A DNA stretch of 64,000 bases from Microbacterium sp. LWO13-1.2 (GCF_038397725.1 NZ_CP151634.1:558001-622000), one strand, 5' to 3'; shown: positions 17,361-25,597, counted from the first letter of the stretch. Notes: a model not told the origin generated them from the letters alone. A program made the numbers and translations.

Positions 17361-17397
17361 GCACGCAGCGAGTTTTCGTGGAGTAGTGTGCTTGCTC

Positions 17398-18762
17398 GTG
17401 GCTTCACACACTTCCGTCCGCGGTCGGCTCGCGAAGAGCCGCCCTCTGGCGCCCGCTCAGACGATCGCCGTCGGGTTCGGGGTGGCGATCCTCGTGGGGG
17501 CGGTCATCCTGATGCTGCCTGCCTCCTCGGCCGCGGGCACCTGGACGGGACCGATCGACGCCCTGTTCACGTCGACATCGGCGGTGTGCGTCACCGGACT
17601 GATCGTGGTCGACACAGCTGTGCACTGGAGCCCGTTCGGGAAGATCGTGATCCTGGCGCTGATCCAGCTCGGCGGTCTCGGCATCATGCTCTTCGCCGCA
17701 TTGGTGGGCTTGGCGTTGGCCCGCCGGTTCACCGTGCGCTCGCGCTTGATCACCAGCACCGAGACCAAGACTGCCGGCGCCGGAGACCTGAAGAGGATCG
17801 CCACCGGCATCCTCGTCACGACTGTCGCGATCGAGGTGATGGTGGCGCTGGTGCTCTTCGTCAGATTCACCACGGGATACGGATACGACGTCGGTCGTGC
17901 AACGTGGCACGCCGTCTTCCACTCCGTGTCCTCGTTCAACAACGCCGGCTTCGCGCTCTACACGGACAGCCTGATGGGATTCGTCTCGGACCCCTGGATC
18001 TGCCTGCCGATCTGCATCGCGATCATCCTGGGAGGTCTCGGTTTCCCCGTACTGCGACAGCTGCGACGGGAGTTCCGGCGCCCGCTGCACTGGACGATGA
18101 ACACGCGGATCGTCCTCGCCACGACGGCCGCCCTCCTCGCACTCAGCACCGCCTATGTGCTGCTCATGGAGTGGAACAACCCGGGCACGCTGGGCACGCT
18201 CACACCGGGTTCTCGAGTGCTCGCCGGCTTCTTCCACGCCGTGCAGGCGCGGACGGCCGGCTTCAACTCGGTCGACGTCGCGCAGATGCACGACGAGACA
18301 TGGCTGGGCACGGACGTCTTGATGTTCATCGGCGGCGGTCCCGCCGGTACCGCCGGCGGCATCAAGGTGACGACATTCGCGGTGCTGTTCTTCATCATGT
18401 GGACAGAGTTGCGCGGAGGCACCGCCGTGAACGTCTTCGGCAAGCGGCTCTCTCGCGCCGTGCACCGCGAGGCCATCACCGTCGTCATCGTCGCGCTGGG
18501 AGCGATCACGGCGGCGGTGATCGCCATCCTCGCGATGACCGACCTCGACCTCGATCAGGTGCTGTTCGAAGTCGTCTCTGCCTTCGGCACGGTCGGCATG
18601 TCCACCGGAATCACCGCACAGCTGCCGCAGGCCGCGCAGATCATCCTCATCCTGCTCATGTTCCTCGGGCGACTCGGCCCGCTCACCCTCGGGTCGGCGC
18701 TCGCTCTCCGGGAGCGCAGGACTGCCTACGAACTCCCCAAGGAGCGGCCCGCGATCGGCTGA
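17398..18762 (+). CDS. trkH: Potassium uptake protein TrkH/KtrB family
   Basis: 454-residue K+ channel-like translocator with eight to ten helices and four pore repeats: TSTSAVCVTGL, HSVSSFNNAGF, ARTAGFN and SAFGTVGMSTG supply the selectivity-filter glycines. It works with the RCK-domain protein encoded 43 bases downstream. GTG 17398 lies just after a TAGTGT hexamer (17384-17389) and may be leaderless; GTG 17386 would add four residues. Length fits KtrB more than E. coli TrkH. Confidence 0.93.
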   Translation: MASHTSVRGRLAKSRPLAPAQTIAVGFGVAILVGAVILMLPASSAAGTWTGPIDALFTSTSAVCVTGLIVVDTAVHWSPFGKIVILALIQLGGLGIMLFAALVGLALARRFTVRSRLITSTETKTAGAGDLKRIATGILVTTVAIEVMVALVLFVRFTTGYGYDVGRATWHAVFHSVSSFNNAGFALYTDSLMGFVSDPWICLPICIAIILGGLGFPVLRQLRREFRRPLHWTMNTRIVLATTAALLALSTAYVLLMEWNNPGTLGTLTPGSRVLAGFFHAVQARTAGFNSVDVAQMHDETWLGTDVLMFIGGGPAGTAGGIKVTTFAVLFFIMWTELRGGTAVNVFGKRLSRAVHREAITVVIVALGAITAAVIAILAMTDLDLDQVLFEVVSAFGTVGMSTGITAQLPQAAQIILILLMFLGRLGPLTLGSALALRERRTAYELPKERPAIG

Positions 18763-18805
18763 ACGCCCCGACGCCGAGCATCTCTCACCCCTCGAAAGGA
18801 CTCAC

Positions 18806-19504
18806 GTGCCCAAGTTTCTCTCGTTCGGCCAGGACGCCCGGCGGATCGCCGAGGCCGACTCGGTCGCGGTCATCGGCCTCGGCCGGTTCGGCACCTCGCT
18901 CGCGCTCGAGCTGATGGCATCCGGCACCGAGGTGCTCGGAATCGACGCCGACGAAGACATCGTCCAGGCGTTGAATGGAGAACTCACCCAGGTCGTCCGC
19001 GCCGATTCGACGCGTCTCGACGTTCTGGAACAGCTCGCGATCGGAGAGTTCGACCGGGTCGTGGTGTCCATCGGCTCCGACATCACCGCATCGATCCTCA
19101 CTGCTTCACTTCTGCTGCAGCTCAAGGTGCCTGTGATCTGGGCGAAGGCCGTTGACGAACGCCACGGCGCGGTGCTCGAGCAGCTCGGCGTGCACAAGGT
19201 CGTGTATCCGGAGAAGGACATGGGCCGCCGGGTGGCGCACCTCGTGCGCGGCGCAGCGGCCGACTACCTCGAGATCGACAAGGGCTACGCGATCGTGAAG
19301 ACCGTCGCACCCCAGCATCTGCACGGCATCACTCTCACCGAAGGACAGGTGCGCGGCACCCATGGCGTCACGATCGCCGCCTACCGTTCATCTGCCCACG
19401 GAGAGTGGCGAAACGCTCAGGCCGACACCATCCTCCGCGACGGCGATACGGTGCTCGTGGTGGGACCGACGATCGACGTCGAGAAGTTCGCGCAGCTGCG
19501 CTGA
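18806..19504 (+). CDS. trkA: Potassium uptake regulator TrkA/KtrA (RCK protein)
   Basis: 232-residue cytosolic gating subunit: N-terminal Rossmann RCK_N (AVIGLGRFGTSLALELMASG, acidic ribose-binding residue in GIDADED) and C-terminal RCK_C from about residue 145. It regulates the TrkH-like pore by NAD(H)/ATP binding. GTG 18806 has AAAGGA upstream. Only two bases separate its stop from the convergent arsR stop. Confidence 0.95.
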   Translation: MPKFLSFGQDARRIAEADSVAVIGLGRFGTSLALELMASGTEVLGIDADEDIVQALNGELTQVVRADSTRLDVLEQLAIGEFDRVVVSIGSDITASILTASLLLQLKVPVIWAKAVDERHGAVLEQLGVHKVVYPEKDMGRRVAHLVRGAAADYLEIDKGYAIVKTVAPQHLHGITLTEGQVRGTHGVTIAAYRSSAHGEWRNAQADTILRDGDTVLVVGPTIDVEKFAQLR

Positions 19505-19506
19505 GG

Positions 19507-19836
19507 TCAGACGGAGCGGAGCGCGTCGGCGGCGGCATCCAGCGCGCCCTCGGTGAGCGCGAAATACGCCCACTTGCCGCGCTGCTCGCGCGTGACGAAG
19601 CCGGCGTCGGCGAGCAGTTTCATGTGGTGGGAGACGGTGCCCTGCGACAGGCCGACCGGATCGATGAGGTCGCAGATGCAGGCCTCGCCGCCATCGGCCG
19701 CGGCGATGAGCGAGAGCAACCGGATGCGCGTCGGATCGCCCAGCGCCTTGAAGACGTGCGCGATGCGCTCGGCGTCTTCCGCAGTGAGCGAAGACGTGAT
19801 CGGCGGCACGCAGCACGACGGCGCTTCGATGGTCAT
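19507..19836 (-). CDS. arsR: ArsR-family arsenic-responsive repressor
   Basis: 109-residue winged-helix repressor. Its cysteines follow the corynebacterial ArsR layout rather than the E. coli one: an adjacent pair SCCVPP near the N-terminus (Cys8, Cys9) plus ACICDL (Cys53, Cys55) at the start of the DNA-reading region, where As(III) would bind. Recognition helix SQGTVSHHMKLL. ATG 19836 is used; upstream starts would overlap the operator. Divergent from a flavoprotein gene, with an AT-rich operator region between. Confidence 0.9.
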   Translation of the reverse strand: MTIEAPSCCVPPITSSLTAEDAERIAHVFKALGDPTRIRLLSLIAAADGGEACICDLIDPVGLSQGTVSHHMKLLADAGFVTREQRGKWAYFALTEGALDAAADALRSV

Positions 19837-19872
19837 TGGCAGGCTCACCCCTCCAGTCTGCCACGTATTGAC

Positions 19873-19912
19873 ATTCTTCGATAGATGCGTAACAGTCGTC
19901 ATATTGAAGAAT
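19873..19912. promoter_or_regulatory. Divergent arsR/flavoprotein operator
   Basis: ATTCTTCGATA (19873-19883) and TATTGAAGAAT (19902-19912) form an 11-base inverted repeat with one mismatch and an 18-base spacer, in a markedly AT-rich stretch. Such paired arms fit an ArsR dimer site between divergent promoters. Confidence 0.55.
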
Positions 19913-19931
19913 CTCGATTTGAGGAGATGTG

Positions 19932-21236
19932 ATGTCTGAGCTTCCCGTCGTCGTCATCGGAGCAGGCCCGCAGGGCCTCGCCGCCGCAGCGCACCTCGTC
20001 GAACGCAGCCTCGACGTCGTCGTCGTCGAACGCGGGGATGGGCCTGCGGCCGCGGTCTCGGAGTGGGGACATGTGCGCCTCTTCTCCGCGTGGGCCGAAC
20101 TCACCGACACGGCGGGAAGGCGGCTACTCGAACCGACCGGATGGAGCGCGCCCGCATCAGGCTTCCCGACCGGCGCTGAGTGGGTGAGCGAATACCTCGC
20201 TCCCCTCGCGGATGCCCTCGGCGAGCGCATCCGGTATGCGACCACGGTGACCGGCGTGTCCCGCCAGGGCCGAGACAAGGTCGTCGAAGCCGGTCGCAAG
20301 AGCCAGCCTTTCGTGGTGCACACCGTCGATGCGAACGGCAACGACGCCCGGCTCCTCGCCCGAGCGGTCATCGACGCGAGCGGCACCTGGTCACTCCCCA
20401 ATCCCGCCGGCGCCGACGGCTTCCCGGCACTCGGTGAGGCCAGCGCCGCTGAACGGATCTCCTATCGCATCCCGAATGATGTCGCCGCTCTCGCTGGCCA
20501 GCACGTCGTCGTCGTGGGCGCCGGGCACTCCGCCACGCACGCCGTCCTGCGGCTGAGCGAGCTCGCACGCCGCTCGCCGGGAACGCGTGTGACCTGGCTG
20601 CTGCGCCGAGGCAGCGCGGCGAATGTCTTCGGCGGAGGTGCGGGAGACGATCTTCCGGAACGCGCAGCACTGGGGTCGCGCGCGCGCAAGGTGATCGAAT
20701 CCGGTGTCGTCGACCTGGTGACCGGATTCCGCGTCGCCGAGCTCCAGGCGGATGCCGATGCCCTCACGGTCATCGCCGAGGACGGCAGGGAGATCACCGA
20801 CGTCGCGCACGTCTACGCCCTCACCGGATTCCGGCCGGACACCGGCATCCTGCGCGAACTGCGCATCGATCTGGATCCGGTGCTCGACGCCGTCGCCGGA
20901 ATCGCAGCCGACATCGACCCCAACATCCACTCCTGCGGCTCGGTGTCGGCGACGGGCGCACGCCAACTCGCTCAACCCGAACCCGGCCTCTTCATCGTCG
21001 GCGTGAAGTCCTACGGGCGCGCGCCGACCTTCCTCGCCCTGACCGGGTACGAGCAGGTGCGCAGTGTGGTCGCCCATCTCGCCGGCGATCATGAGGCGGC
21101 GGCGCGCAACGAGCTCACCCTTCCCGAGACCGGGGTCTGCGGCGGCTCCAGCGACTTCGATGAGGCGGCGGCCGGCGGATGCTGCGCCGCTCCGGCGGTG
21201 CTGCAGATCGGCCGGCCGGTGGGAGCATCCGTCTGA
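19932..21236 (+). CDS. FAD-dependent oxidoreductase of arsenic loci (ArsO/thioredoxin-reductase-like)
   Basis: 434-residue flavoprotein. N-terminal FAD fold VVVIGAGPQGLAAAAHL, a central NAD(P)H fold HVVVVGAGHSATHAVL, then the C-terminal ATG-containing region VSATGARQLAQPEPGLFIVG. The last 45 residues carry a cysteine cluster, ETGVCGGSS and AAGGCCAAP, that could bind arsenic or shuttle electrons. Divergent from arsR and so probably arsenic-induced. ATG 19932 has GGAG eight bases upstream. Related proteins accompany ars operons in actinobacteria; the reaction is unknown. Confidence 0.78.
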   Translation: MSELPVVVIGAGPQGLAAAAHLVERSLDVVVVERGDGPAAAVSEWGHVRLFSAWAELTDTAGRRLLEPTGWSAPASGFPTGAEWVSEYLAPLADALGERIRYATTVTGVSRQGRDKVVEAGRKSQPFVVHTVDANGNDARLLARAVIDASGTWSLPNPAGADGFPALGEASAAERISYRIPNDVAALAGQHVVVVGAGHSATHAVLRLSELARRSPGTRVTWLLRRGSAANVFGGGAGDDLPERAALGSRARKVIESGVVDLVTGFRVAELQADADALTVIAEDGREITDVAHVYALTGFRPDTGILRELRIDLDPVLDAVAGIAADIDPNIHSCGSVSATGARQLAQPEPGLFIVGVKSYGRAPTFLALTGYEQVRSVVAHLAGDHEAAARNELTLPETGVCGGSSDFDEAAAGGCCAAPAVLQIGRPVGASV

Positions 21237-21286
21237 CGTGATTCTCGGAGCCGGGGCGGCGCATGTCGGCGGCCCGGTTCCGGTAC

Positions 21287-21934
21287 TCAGGTGTGGGCGT
21301 CCTCGAGCTCTTCGAGCACCTCGAACGGTGATTCGACGTCGCCGCGCCACGCCTCGATGCCCTCCCGGATCGCGAGGACCGCCACGATGAGAGCGGCGGC
21401 CGAATCCGCCCACCACCAGCCGAGCAGGCTGTTCAGGAGGAGACCGAGGAAGACGGCGCCGGAGAGATAGACGCACAGGATGAGTTGCTTCGCATCCGCG
21501 ACAACGCTCTTCGAGTCCAGCTCGCGACCGGTACGCACCTCGAGCCATGCCAGCAGCGGCATGACGATGAGGCTGAGCGCCGTGATCCCCAATCCGAGCG
21601 GAGTATGCGTTGGACCTTCCTGTCCGATCAGGGCCAGTACCGCGTCGATCGTGACGTAGGCGGCGAGGAGGAAGAAGGCGAGGCCGATGACGCGGACGGT
21701 GCCCTTCTCCCAGCGCTCGGGGTTCTTCCGGGTGAACTGCCACGCGATCGCGGCAGCCGAGAGCACCTCTACTGCAGAATCAAGGCCGAACCCGATCAGT
21801 GCCGCCGACGAGGCGACGACTCCGGCCCACACCGCGATGATGCCCTCGATCACGTTGTAGGTGATCGTGAAGGCGACGATGAACCGGACCCGTCGGTGCA
21901 GCCGGGCGCGCCTCTCCACGGTGAGCTCGGTCAC
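21287..21934 (-). CDS. Cation diffusion facilitator-like transporter
   Basis: 215-residue membrane protein with about five to six helices, in the cation efflux family (FGLDSAVEVLSAAAIAWQF resembles the metal site helix HxxxD; ADSAAALIVAVLAIREGIEAW is the matching second site). Length is short and there is no large cytosolic C-terminal domain. GTG 21934 overlaps the stop of the CmtR gene (GTGA), so the two are coupled and the transporter is probably metal-induced. Cd2+ or Pb2+ is inferred from the regulator. Confidence 0.78.
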   Translation of the reverse strand: MTELTVERRARLHRRVRFIVAFTITYNVIEGIIAVWAGVVASSAALIGFGLDSAVEVLSAAAIAWQFTRKNPERWEKGTVRVIGLAFFLLAAYVTIDAVLALIGQEGPTHTPLGLGITALSLIVMPLLAWLEVRTGRELDSKSVVADAKQLILCVYLSGAVFLGLLLNSLLGWWWADSAAALIVAVLAIREGIEAWRGDVESPFEVLEELEDAHT

Positions 21935-22290
21935 GCGCCAGCATCCGTCCCGCAGCATCCGGGCACCGCGCAGGCGGCATCCATGCAGGGGGCGTTCTCG
22001 TCGACCGCGAGGGTCACGTCCACGAGCGCCGTCAGCGCCGCGGCGAGGTGCGGGTCGGCGATCTCATACCGCGTCTGACGGCCCTCCGGCTCCGCGATCA
22101 CGATGCCGCAGTCCCGGAGGCACGTCAGGTGGTTCGAGACGTTCGAGCGGGTGAGATCGAGAGTGCGCGACAGCACCGCAGGGTAGCTGGGCCCGGCAAT
22201 GAGCGTCATCAGGATGAGGGATCTCGTCGGATCGGCCATTGCACGGCCGAGCCGGTTCATCACGTCGAGCCGTGAGGCAATAGTCAGCAT
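21931..22290 (-). CDS. cmtR: CmtR-type Cd/Pb-sensing ArsR repressor
   Basis: 119-residue ArsR/SmtB repressor matching Mycobacterium tuberculosis CmtR along its length, with LTRSNVSNHLTCLRDCG as recognition region. The three metal-ligand cysteines of CmtR, Cys57, Cys61 and Cys102, fall at exactly the same residue numbers here; extra cysteines (107, 112, 113) lie in the tail. ATG 22290 is six bases from a TATAGT -10 hexamer, so leaderless, and the -10 is inside the operator palindrome at 22295-22308. It controls the coupled CDF gene. Confidence 0.93.
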   Translation of the reverse strand: MLTIASRLDVMNRLGRAMADPTRSLILMTLIAGPSYPAVLSRTLDLTRSNVSNHLTCLRDCGIVIAEPEGRQTRYEIADPHLAAALTALVDVTLAVDENAPCMDAACAVPGCCGTDAGA

Positions 22291-22294
22291 GCAA

Positions 22295-22308
22295 TGACTA
22301 TACAGTCA
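22295..22308. promoter_or_regulatory. CmtR operator overlapping the -10 element
   Basis: TGACT-ATAC-AGTCA palindrome. On the reverse strand the -10 hexamer TATAGT (22297-22302) lies inside it and the cmtR start codon follows six bases later. A looser TGACT copy sits at 22313-22317. Binding here would block RNA polymerase directly. Confidence 0.65.
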
Positions 22309-22375
22309 CCACTGACTAATTGAATTGCATCGGAATCCTCTTAGATCAAGTGCGTCTCTGCCGCCAGGAGCCGTC

Positions 22376-22771
22376 TTACGCCACGAAGAGCAGGACGAAC
22401 GACAGCACCAGTCCCGCTCCCCCGGCGCTGGCAAGGGCGATCGCAACGACCTGGATCGCGTGGAGGGCAGGTCGCCGGGGTTCGAAACTCATCACGCGCG
22501 GGTGCTTCTCGCTGATGAAGGCCGGGGCTTCTTCGCGCCCCCGCCAGTGCTCTGCTTCGGATGCGCGGAGGGGGCGTTCCCAGAAGTCACCGGCGGTGTA
22601 CCAGCGGGCGCGCGCCCGCTCAGCTTCCTCCAGGATGACGACCTCGATGGGATGCCACCGGCCGTCGTGAGCCCTGCCGATGGCGACGACCAGGAGCAGC
22701 GGGATCCCGATGCCGAGCCCGATCCACGCGATGATGTCGGCGATACTGCCGAGAACGTCCAGCGCGTCCAT
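22376..22771 (-). CDS. Hypothetical two-helix membrane protein
   Basis: 131 residues with two hydrophobic helices: one near the N-terminus (IIAWIGLGIGIPLLLVVAI) and one at the C-terminus (VVAIALASAGGAGLVLSFVLLFV). Between them is a cytosolic, Arg/Glu/Trp-rich segment (EEAERARARWYTAGDFWERP). ATG 22771 has AGGA five bases upstream. I recognise no family. A TATATG element further upstream (about 22818-22823 on the reverse strand) could be its promoter. Location between two metal loci may be incidental. Confidence 0.6.
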   Translation of the reverse strand: MDALDVLGSIADIIAWIGLGIGIPLLLVVAIGRAHDGRWHPIEVVILEEAERARARWYTAGDFWERPLRASEAEHWRGREEAPAFISEKHPRVMSFEPRRPALHAIQVVAIALASAGGAGLVLSFVLLFVA

Positions 22772-22935
22772 GGTCTTCCTGTCTGATGAGAGCATTCAAC
22801 CACCGCGGCTGTCGCTCATATAGAGAGGAGAGTATCGGCCTCCCGTGCGAGGCGAGCGCGGGAGCAGGAAGAACCCCGGCTTCGAGCCGCCAGATGACCA
22901 GCAAGTGAACTCTTCCAGGGCAGCTTGCGACTTGA

Positions 22936-22953
22936 ATTGATATTCGTCAATAT
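22936..22953 (+). promoter_or_regulatory. ArsR-type operator before the ArsR-ArsC fusion
   Basis: ATTGATATTCGTCAATAT contains two nested dyads: ATTGA-N6-TCAAT and ATATT-CGTC-AATAT. It lies about 75 bases upstream of the fusion gene in AT-rich DNA and includes a possible -35 (TTGATA, 22937-22942). Likely autoregulatory. Confidence 0.55.
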
Positions 22954-23027
22954 AGAGACATATCGATTCACACTGCTCACCTTCTGGCGCTCATCACCGC
23001 CCCGTTCACTGGTGAAAGGACCCCGTC

Positions 23028-24020
23028 ATGAACGCGACATCCCTGACTGCAGACACCTGCAGTCCCGTCGCCACCCATGCGATCGGGCAGGATGCCGCCG
23101 CATCCGTCGCCACGACGCTGAAGGCGCTCGCCGATCCGTTGCGACTTCGGATGCTGTCGGCCATCGCCTCCGACCCGCGGGGCGAGTCCTGCGTCTGCGA
23201 TCTTGCAGAGCTCGCAGAGGTCGCCCAGCCGACCGTCTCGCATCACCTCAAGGTCCTCAAGGACGTCGGCGTCCTGACTTCCGAGCGGCGCGGCACCTGG
23301 GTCTGGTACCGCATCAATCCGGACCGCCGTCGTGCCGTCACCGCGCTCCTGGACTCGTTCGCGCCCGCGACGGTCGCCGCTCCATGGCGCAACGACTCAG
23401 GGGACGATGGACTGCGACCGGACTTCGACGCACGTGTCACGCGCCTCGCCGGTGAACTCGCCGCGGAGGTTCCGGAGCTCGACGCGGGGGTCGTGTTCGC
23501 GATCGTGCGCGAGTCGTACACCGGCCTCGCCCGCACGGCACGGGTCAGCTCGGCGCTGATCCCCCTCACTGAGCGCTTCGCCCGTCAGCGCCTGAGCGAC
23601 CTCACCCGCGACCGCGATACGGGCGTGCCTCAGGTACTGTTCGTCTGCGTCGCCAACGCCGGCCGGTCGCAGCTCGCCGCGGCCCTCGTGAACCAGATGG
23701 CCGGCGGCAAGGTCGTCGCCCGCTCGGCCGGCTCCAGCCCGGCCGACGTCATCCACCCGCACGTGCGGTCGCTCCTTGCGGAGATCGAGGGGGACGCGGC
23801 ATCCGAACGCTTCCCGAAGCCGCTCACCGACGACGCCGTCCGCGCGGCCGACGTCGTCGTCACGATGGGATGCGGCGACGTCTGCCCCATCATCCCCGGC
23901 GTCCGCTACGAGGACTGGGCCGTGGGTGACCCGGCCCTCGCCTCTGTGGAGGGCGTCGAAGCCATCCGTGACGACATCGCCGCCCGCGTCCGCATCCTCG
24001 TCGACGACGTTCTCAACTGA
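23028..24020 (+). CDS. ArsR-ArsC fusion: metalloregulator joined to an arsenate-reductase domain
   Basis: 330-residue three-part protein. Residues 20-110 are an ArsR winged helix with the As(III)-type CxC motif ESCVCDL and recognition helix QPTVSHHLKVL. Residues 130-195 form the three-helix bundle (RVTRLAGELAAEVPELD...) that precedes many actinobacterial ArsC proteins. Residues 200-330 are a low-molecular-weight phosphatase/ArsC domain with the CX5R loop FVCVANAGRSQ and the MGCGDVCP motif. AAAGGA precedes ATG 23028. It may sense arsenite and reduce arsenate, or the ArsC domain may only help sensing. arsC follows 20 bases downstream. Confidence 0.9.
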   Translation: MNATSLTADTCSPVATHAIGQDAAASVATTLKALADPLRLRMLSAIASDPRGESCVCDLAELAEVAQPTVSHHLKVLKDVGVLTSERRGTWVWYRINPDRRRAVTALLDSFAPATVAAPWRNDSGDDGLRPDFDARVTRLAGELAAEVPELDAGVVFAIVRESYTGLARTARVSSALIPLTERFARQRLSDLTRDRDTGVPQVLFVCVANAGRSQLAAALVNQMAGGKVVARSAGSSPADVIHPHVRSLLAEIEGDAASERFPKPLTDDAVRAADVVVTMGCGDVCPIIPGVRYEDWAVGDPALASVEGVEAIRDDIAARVRILVDDVLN

Positions 24021-24040
24021 CCAATCACTCGGGAGACACC

Positions 24041-24448
24041 ATGACTGACACCACCAAGCCCTCTGTTCTCTTCGTCTGCGTGCACAACGCCGGACGCTCG
24101 CAGATGGCCGCAGGATTCCTCCGCGACATCGCCGGCGACCGCGTCGAGGTGCGCTCTGCCGGTTCCATGCCAGCCGACCAGATCAACCCGATCGCCGTCG
24201 AGGCGATGGCCGAGCTCGGCATCGACATCACCGCCGAGGCTCCGAAGGTGCTGACGACCGAGGCCGTGCAGGCATCCGACGTCGTCATCACGATGGGCTG
24301 CGGCGATGCCTGCCCGTTCTTCCCTGGGAAGCGTTACGAAGACTGGAAGCTCGATGACCCGGCAGGCCAGGGCATCGACTCCGTGCGTCCGATCCGCGAC
24401 GAGATCCGCGGCCGCATCGAGACGCTCGTCGGGGAACTGCTGGGCTGA
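24041..24448 (+). CDS. arsC: Arsenate reductase, mycothiol/low-molecular-weight phosphatase type
   Basis: 135-residue cytosolic ArsC converting As(V) to As(III). Active-site loop LFVCVHNAGRSQMAAGF (CX5R), MGCGDACPFFPGKRYEDW and the aspartate in DDPAGQG are intact. It resembles corynebacterial mycothiol-dependent ArsC1/ArsC2. Cotranscribed with the ArsR-ArsC fusion; GGGAGA precedes ATG 24041. No arsenite exporter gene is adjacent. Confidence 0.95.
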   Translation: MTDTTKPSVLFVCVHNAGRSQMAAGFLRDIAGDRVEVRSAGSMPADQINPIAVEAMAELGIDITAEAPKVLTTEAVQASDVVITMGCGDACPFFPGKRYEDWKLDDPAGQGIDSVRPIRDEIRGRIETLVGELLG

Positions 24449-24457
24449 GGGCGAGCG

Positions 24458-24820
24458 TCACGCCGATGGCGGCGGCATGTAGTTGAGCCTGTCGAAGCAC
24501 AGCCGGATATCGGTGATTCGCCCATCCTCCACACGGAAGAGTTCACTGGCCAGCGTGGTGTCGGTGACGGCGGTTTGCGGGAAGTACCAGAGCGCCACCC
24601 GGTCGCCGTCTGTCATCCGAGTGAGTTCGGGAGCCCCGGTGAGCATGGGGACGAATCTGGAGAGGTACTCCCGCCAGTGGGCCTTCGTCGTGATCGCGGG
24701 ATCCGGCGCTGCACATACGACGGAGTCCGACAGGTACGTCAGCGCGAGCTCGACGTCTCCTCCGGTCCAGGCTCGGTGATACGCCTCCACGGTGGCAACG
24801 GGCGTCGGTACGTTCGTCAT
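24458..24820 (-). CDS. SnoaL/NTF2-like domain protein
   Basis: 120-residue alpha+beta-barrel protein beginning VATVEAYHRAWTGGDVELAL, the N-terminal helix typical of SnoaL-like polyketide cyclase/ketosteroid isomerase folds, ending LFRVEDGRITDIRLCFDRL. ATG 24820 is preferred because AAGGAG lies eight bases before it; ATG 24847 overlaps the preceding stop as ATGA and is a real alternative. Third gene of an ArsR-SRPBCC operon. Substrate unknown. Confidence 0.78.
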   Translation of the reverse strand: MTNVPTPVATVEAYHRAWTGGDVELALTYLSDSVVCAAPDPAITTKAHWREYLSRFVPMLTGAPELTRMTDGDRVALWYFPQTAVTDTTLASELFRVEDGRITDIRLCFDRLNYMPPPSA

Positions 24821-24843
24821 CTCGTGCACTCCTTCGGTATCGG

Positions 24844-25275
24844 TCATTGCGACGGCGTCCAGGTGTCAGGCGGAAGCCGCTGCCCGGTGGCGGCGAGGGC
24901 GAGCCGGGCAACGAAGTGGTCCCATCCGTCGACGTGTCCTGGCACCGCACTCTCCGGCAGGTCTGTGTGCACGACCTCGACTCGCGTGCCGCCGTCGGTC
25001 GCACTCAGCTCGAACGACACCGTCGACGATCCGGGTGGCAGCTCCTCGCTCCCCTCGAAACCCCAGGACACCGTCACCCGACGCGGCCGGTCGACTTCGA
25101 GGAAGATCCCCCGGGCGCCGTACCCGGCGATGTTCACGGAGAACTCTCCGCCCGGAGTCGGCTCGACCTGAGCCCAGTCGCCCATCCATGCCGTGATCCC
25201 CTCCGCGGTCACCAGGTACTCGAAGACCCGTTCCGGGGGCGCGGCGATGTCGATGCTCGAGCGGTGCTCAGCCAT
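24844..25275 (-). CDS. SRPBCC/AHSA1-type ligand-binding protein
   Basis: 143-residue START-like domain (SSIDIAAPPERVFEYLVTAEGITAWMGDWA at the N-terminus; GWDHFVARLALAATGQRL at the C-terminus). Members bind hydrophobic ligands in a central cavity. It overlaps the upstream ArsR gene by eight bases and is almost always paired with an SdpR-like ArsR repressor in other genomes. ATG 25275 fixes the family N-terminus. Confidence 0.85.
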   Translation of the reverse strand: MAEHRSSIDIAAPPERVFEYLVTAEGITAWMGDWAQVEPTPGGEFSVNIAGYGARGIFLEVDRPRRVTVSWGFEGSEELPPGSSTVSFELSATDGGTRVEVVHTDLPESAVPGHVDGWDHFVARLALAATGQRLPPDTWTPSQ

Positions 25276-25597
25276 CGCCCTCACCCACCCCGGCTCCCTC
25301 GATCGCATTCTTGAGTCGCGTCAGCCGCTCCGGCCAGAAGTCGTCGAAGAACGCCTTGCCCACCGCAAGACCCTCCACCCGGACTGCGTACAGGTGCCGG
25401 GTGCCCGATCGTGTGCCCGACACCAGGCCCGCTTCGCGAAGCACCTTCAGGTGATGCGACACGATCTGCTGCGACAGGCCGAGCTCGCTCGCGATCTCGC
25501 CGACCGGTCGATGACCGGTGCGCACCAGCGCGAGGATGGCCCGACGGTTGCCATCCGACAGGGCGTGAAACGCGTGGTCAAGACTCAGAGCTTCCAT
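25268..25597 (-). CDS. ArsR-family repressor, SdpR-like
   Basis: 109-residue winged-helix repressor (FHALSDGNRRAILALVRTGHRPVGEIA, LSQQIVSHHLKVLREAGLV) without metal-binding cysteines, so probably not a metal sensor. GGAGG five bases before ATG 25597 decides the start. It heads the SRPBCC-SnoaL operon and almost certainly binds the 34-base palindrome just upstream (25623-25656). Confidence 0.88.
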   Translation of the reverse strand: MEALSLDHAFHALSDGNRRAILALVRTGHRPVGEIASELGLSQQIVSHHLKVLREAGLVSGTRSGTRHLYAVRVEGLAVGKAFFDDFWPERLTRLKNAIEGAGVGEGDG

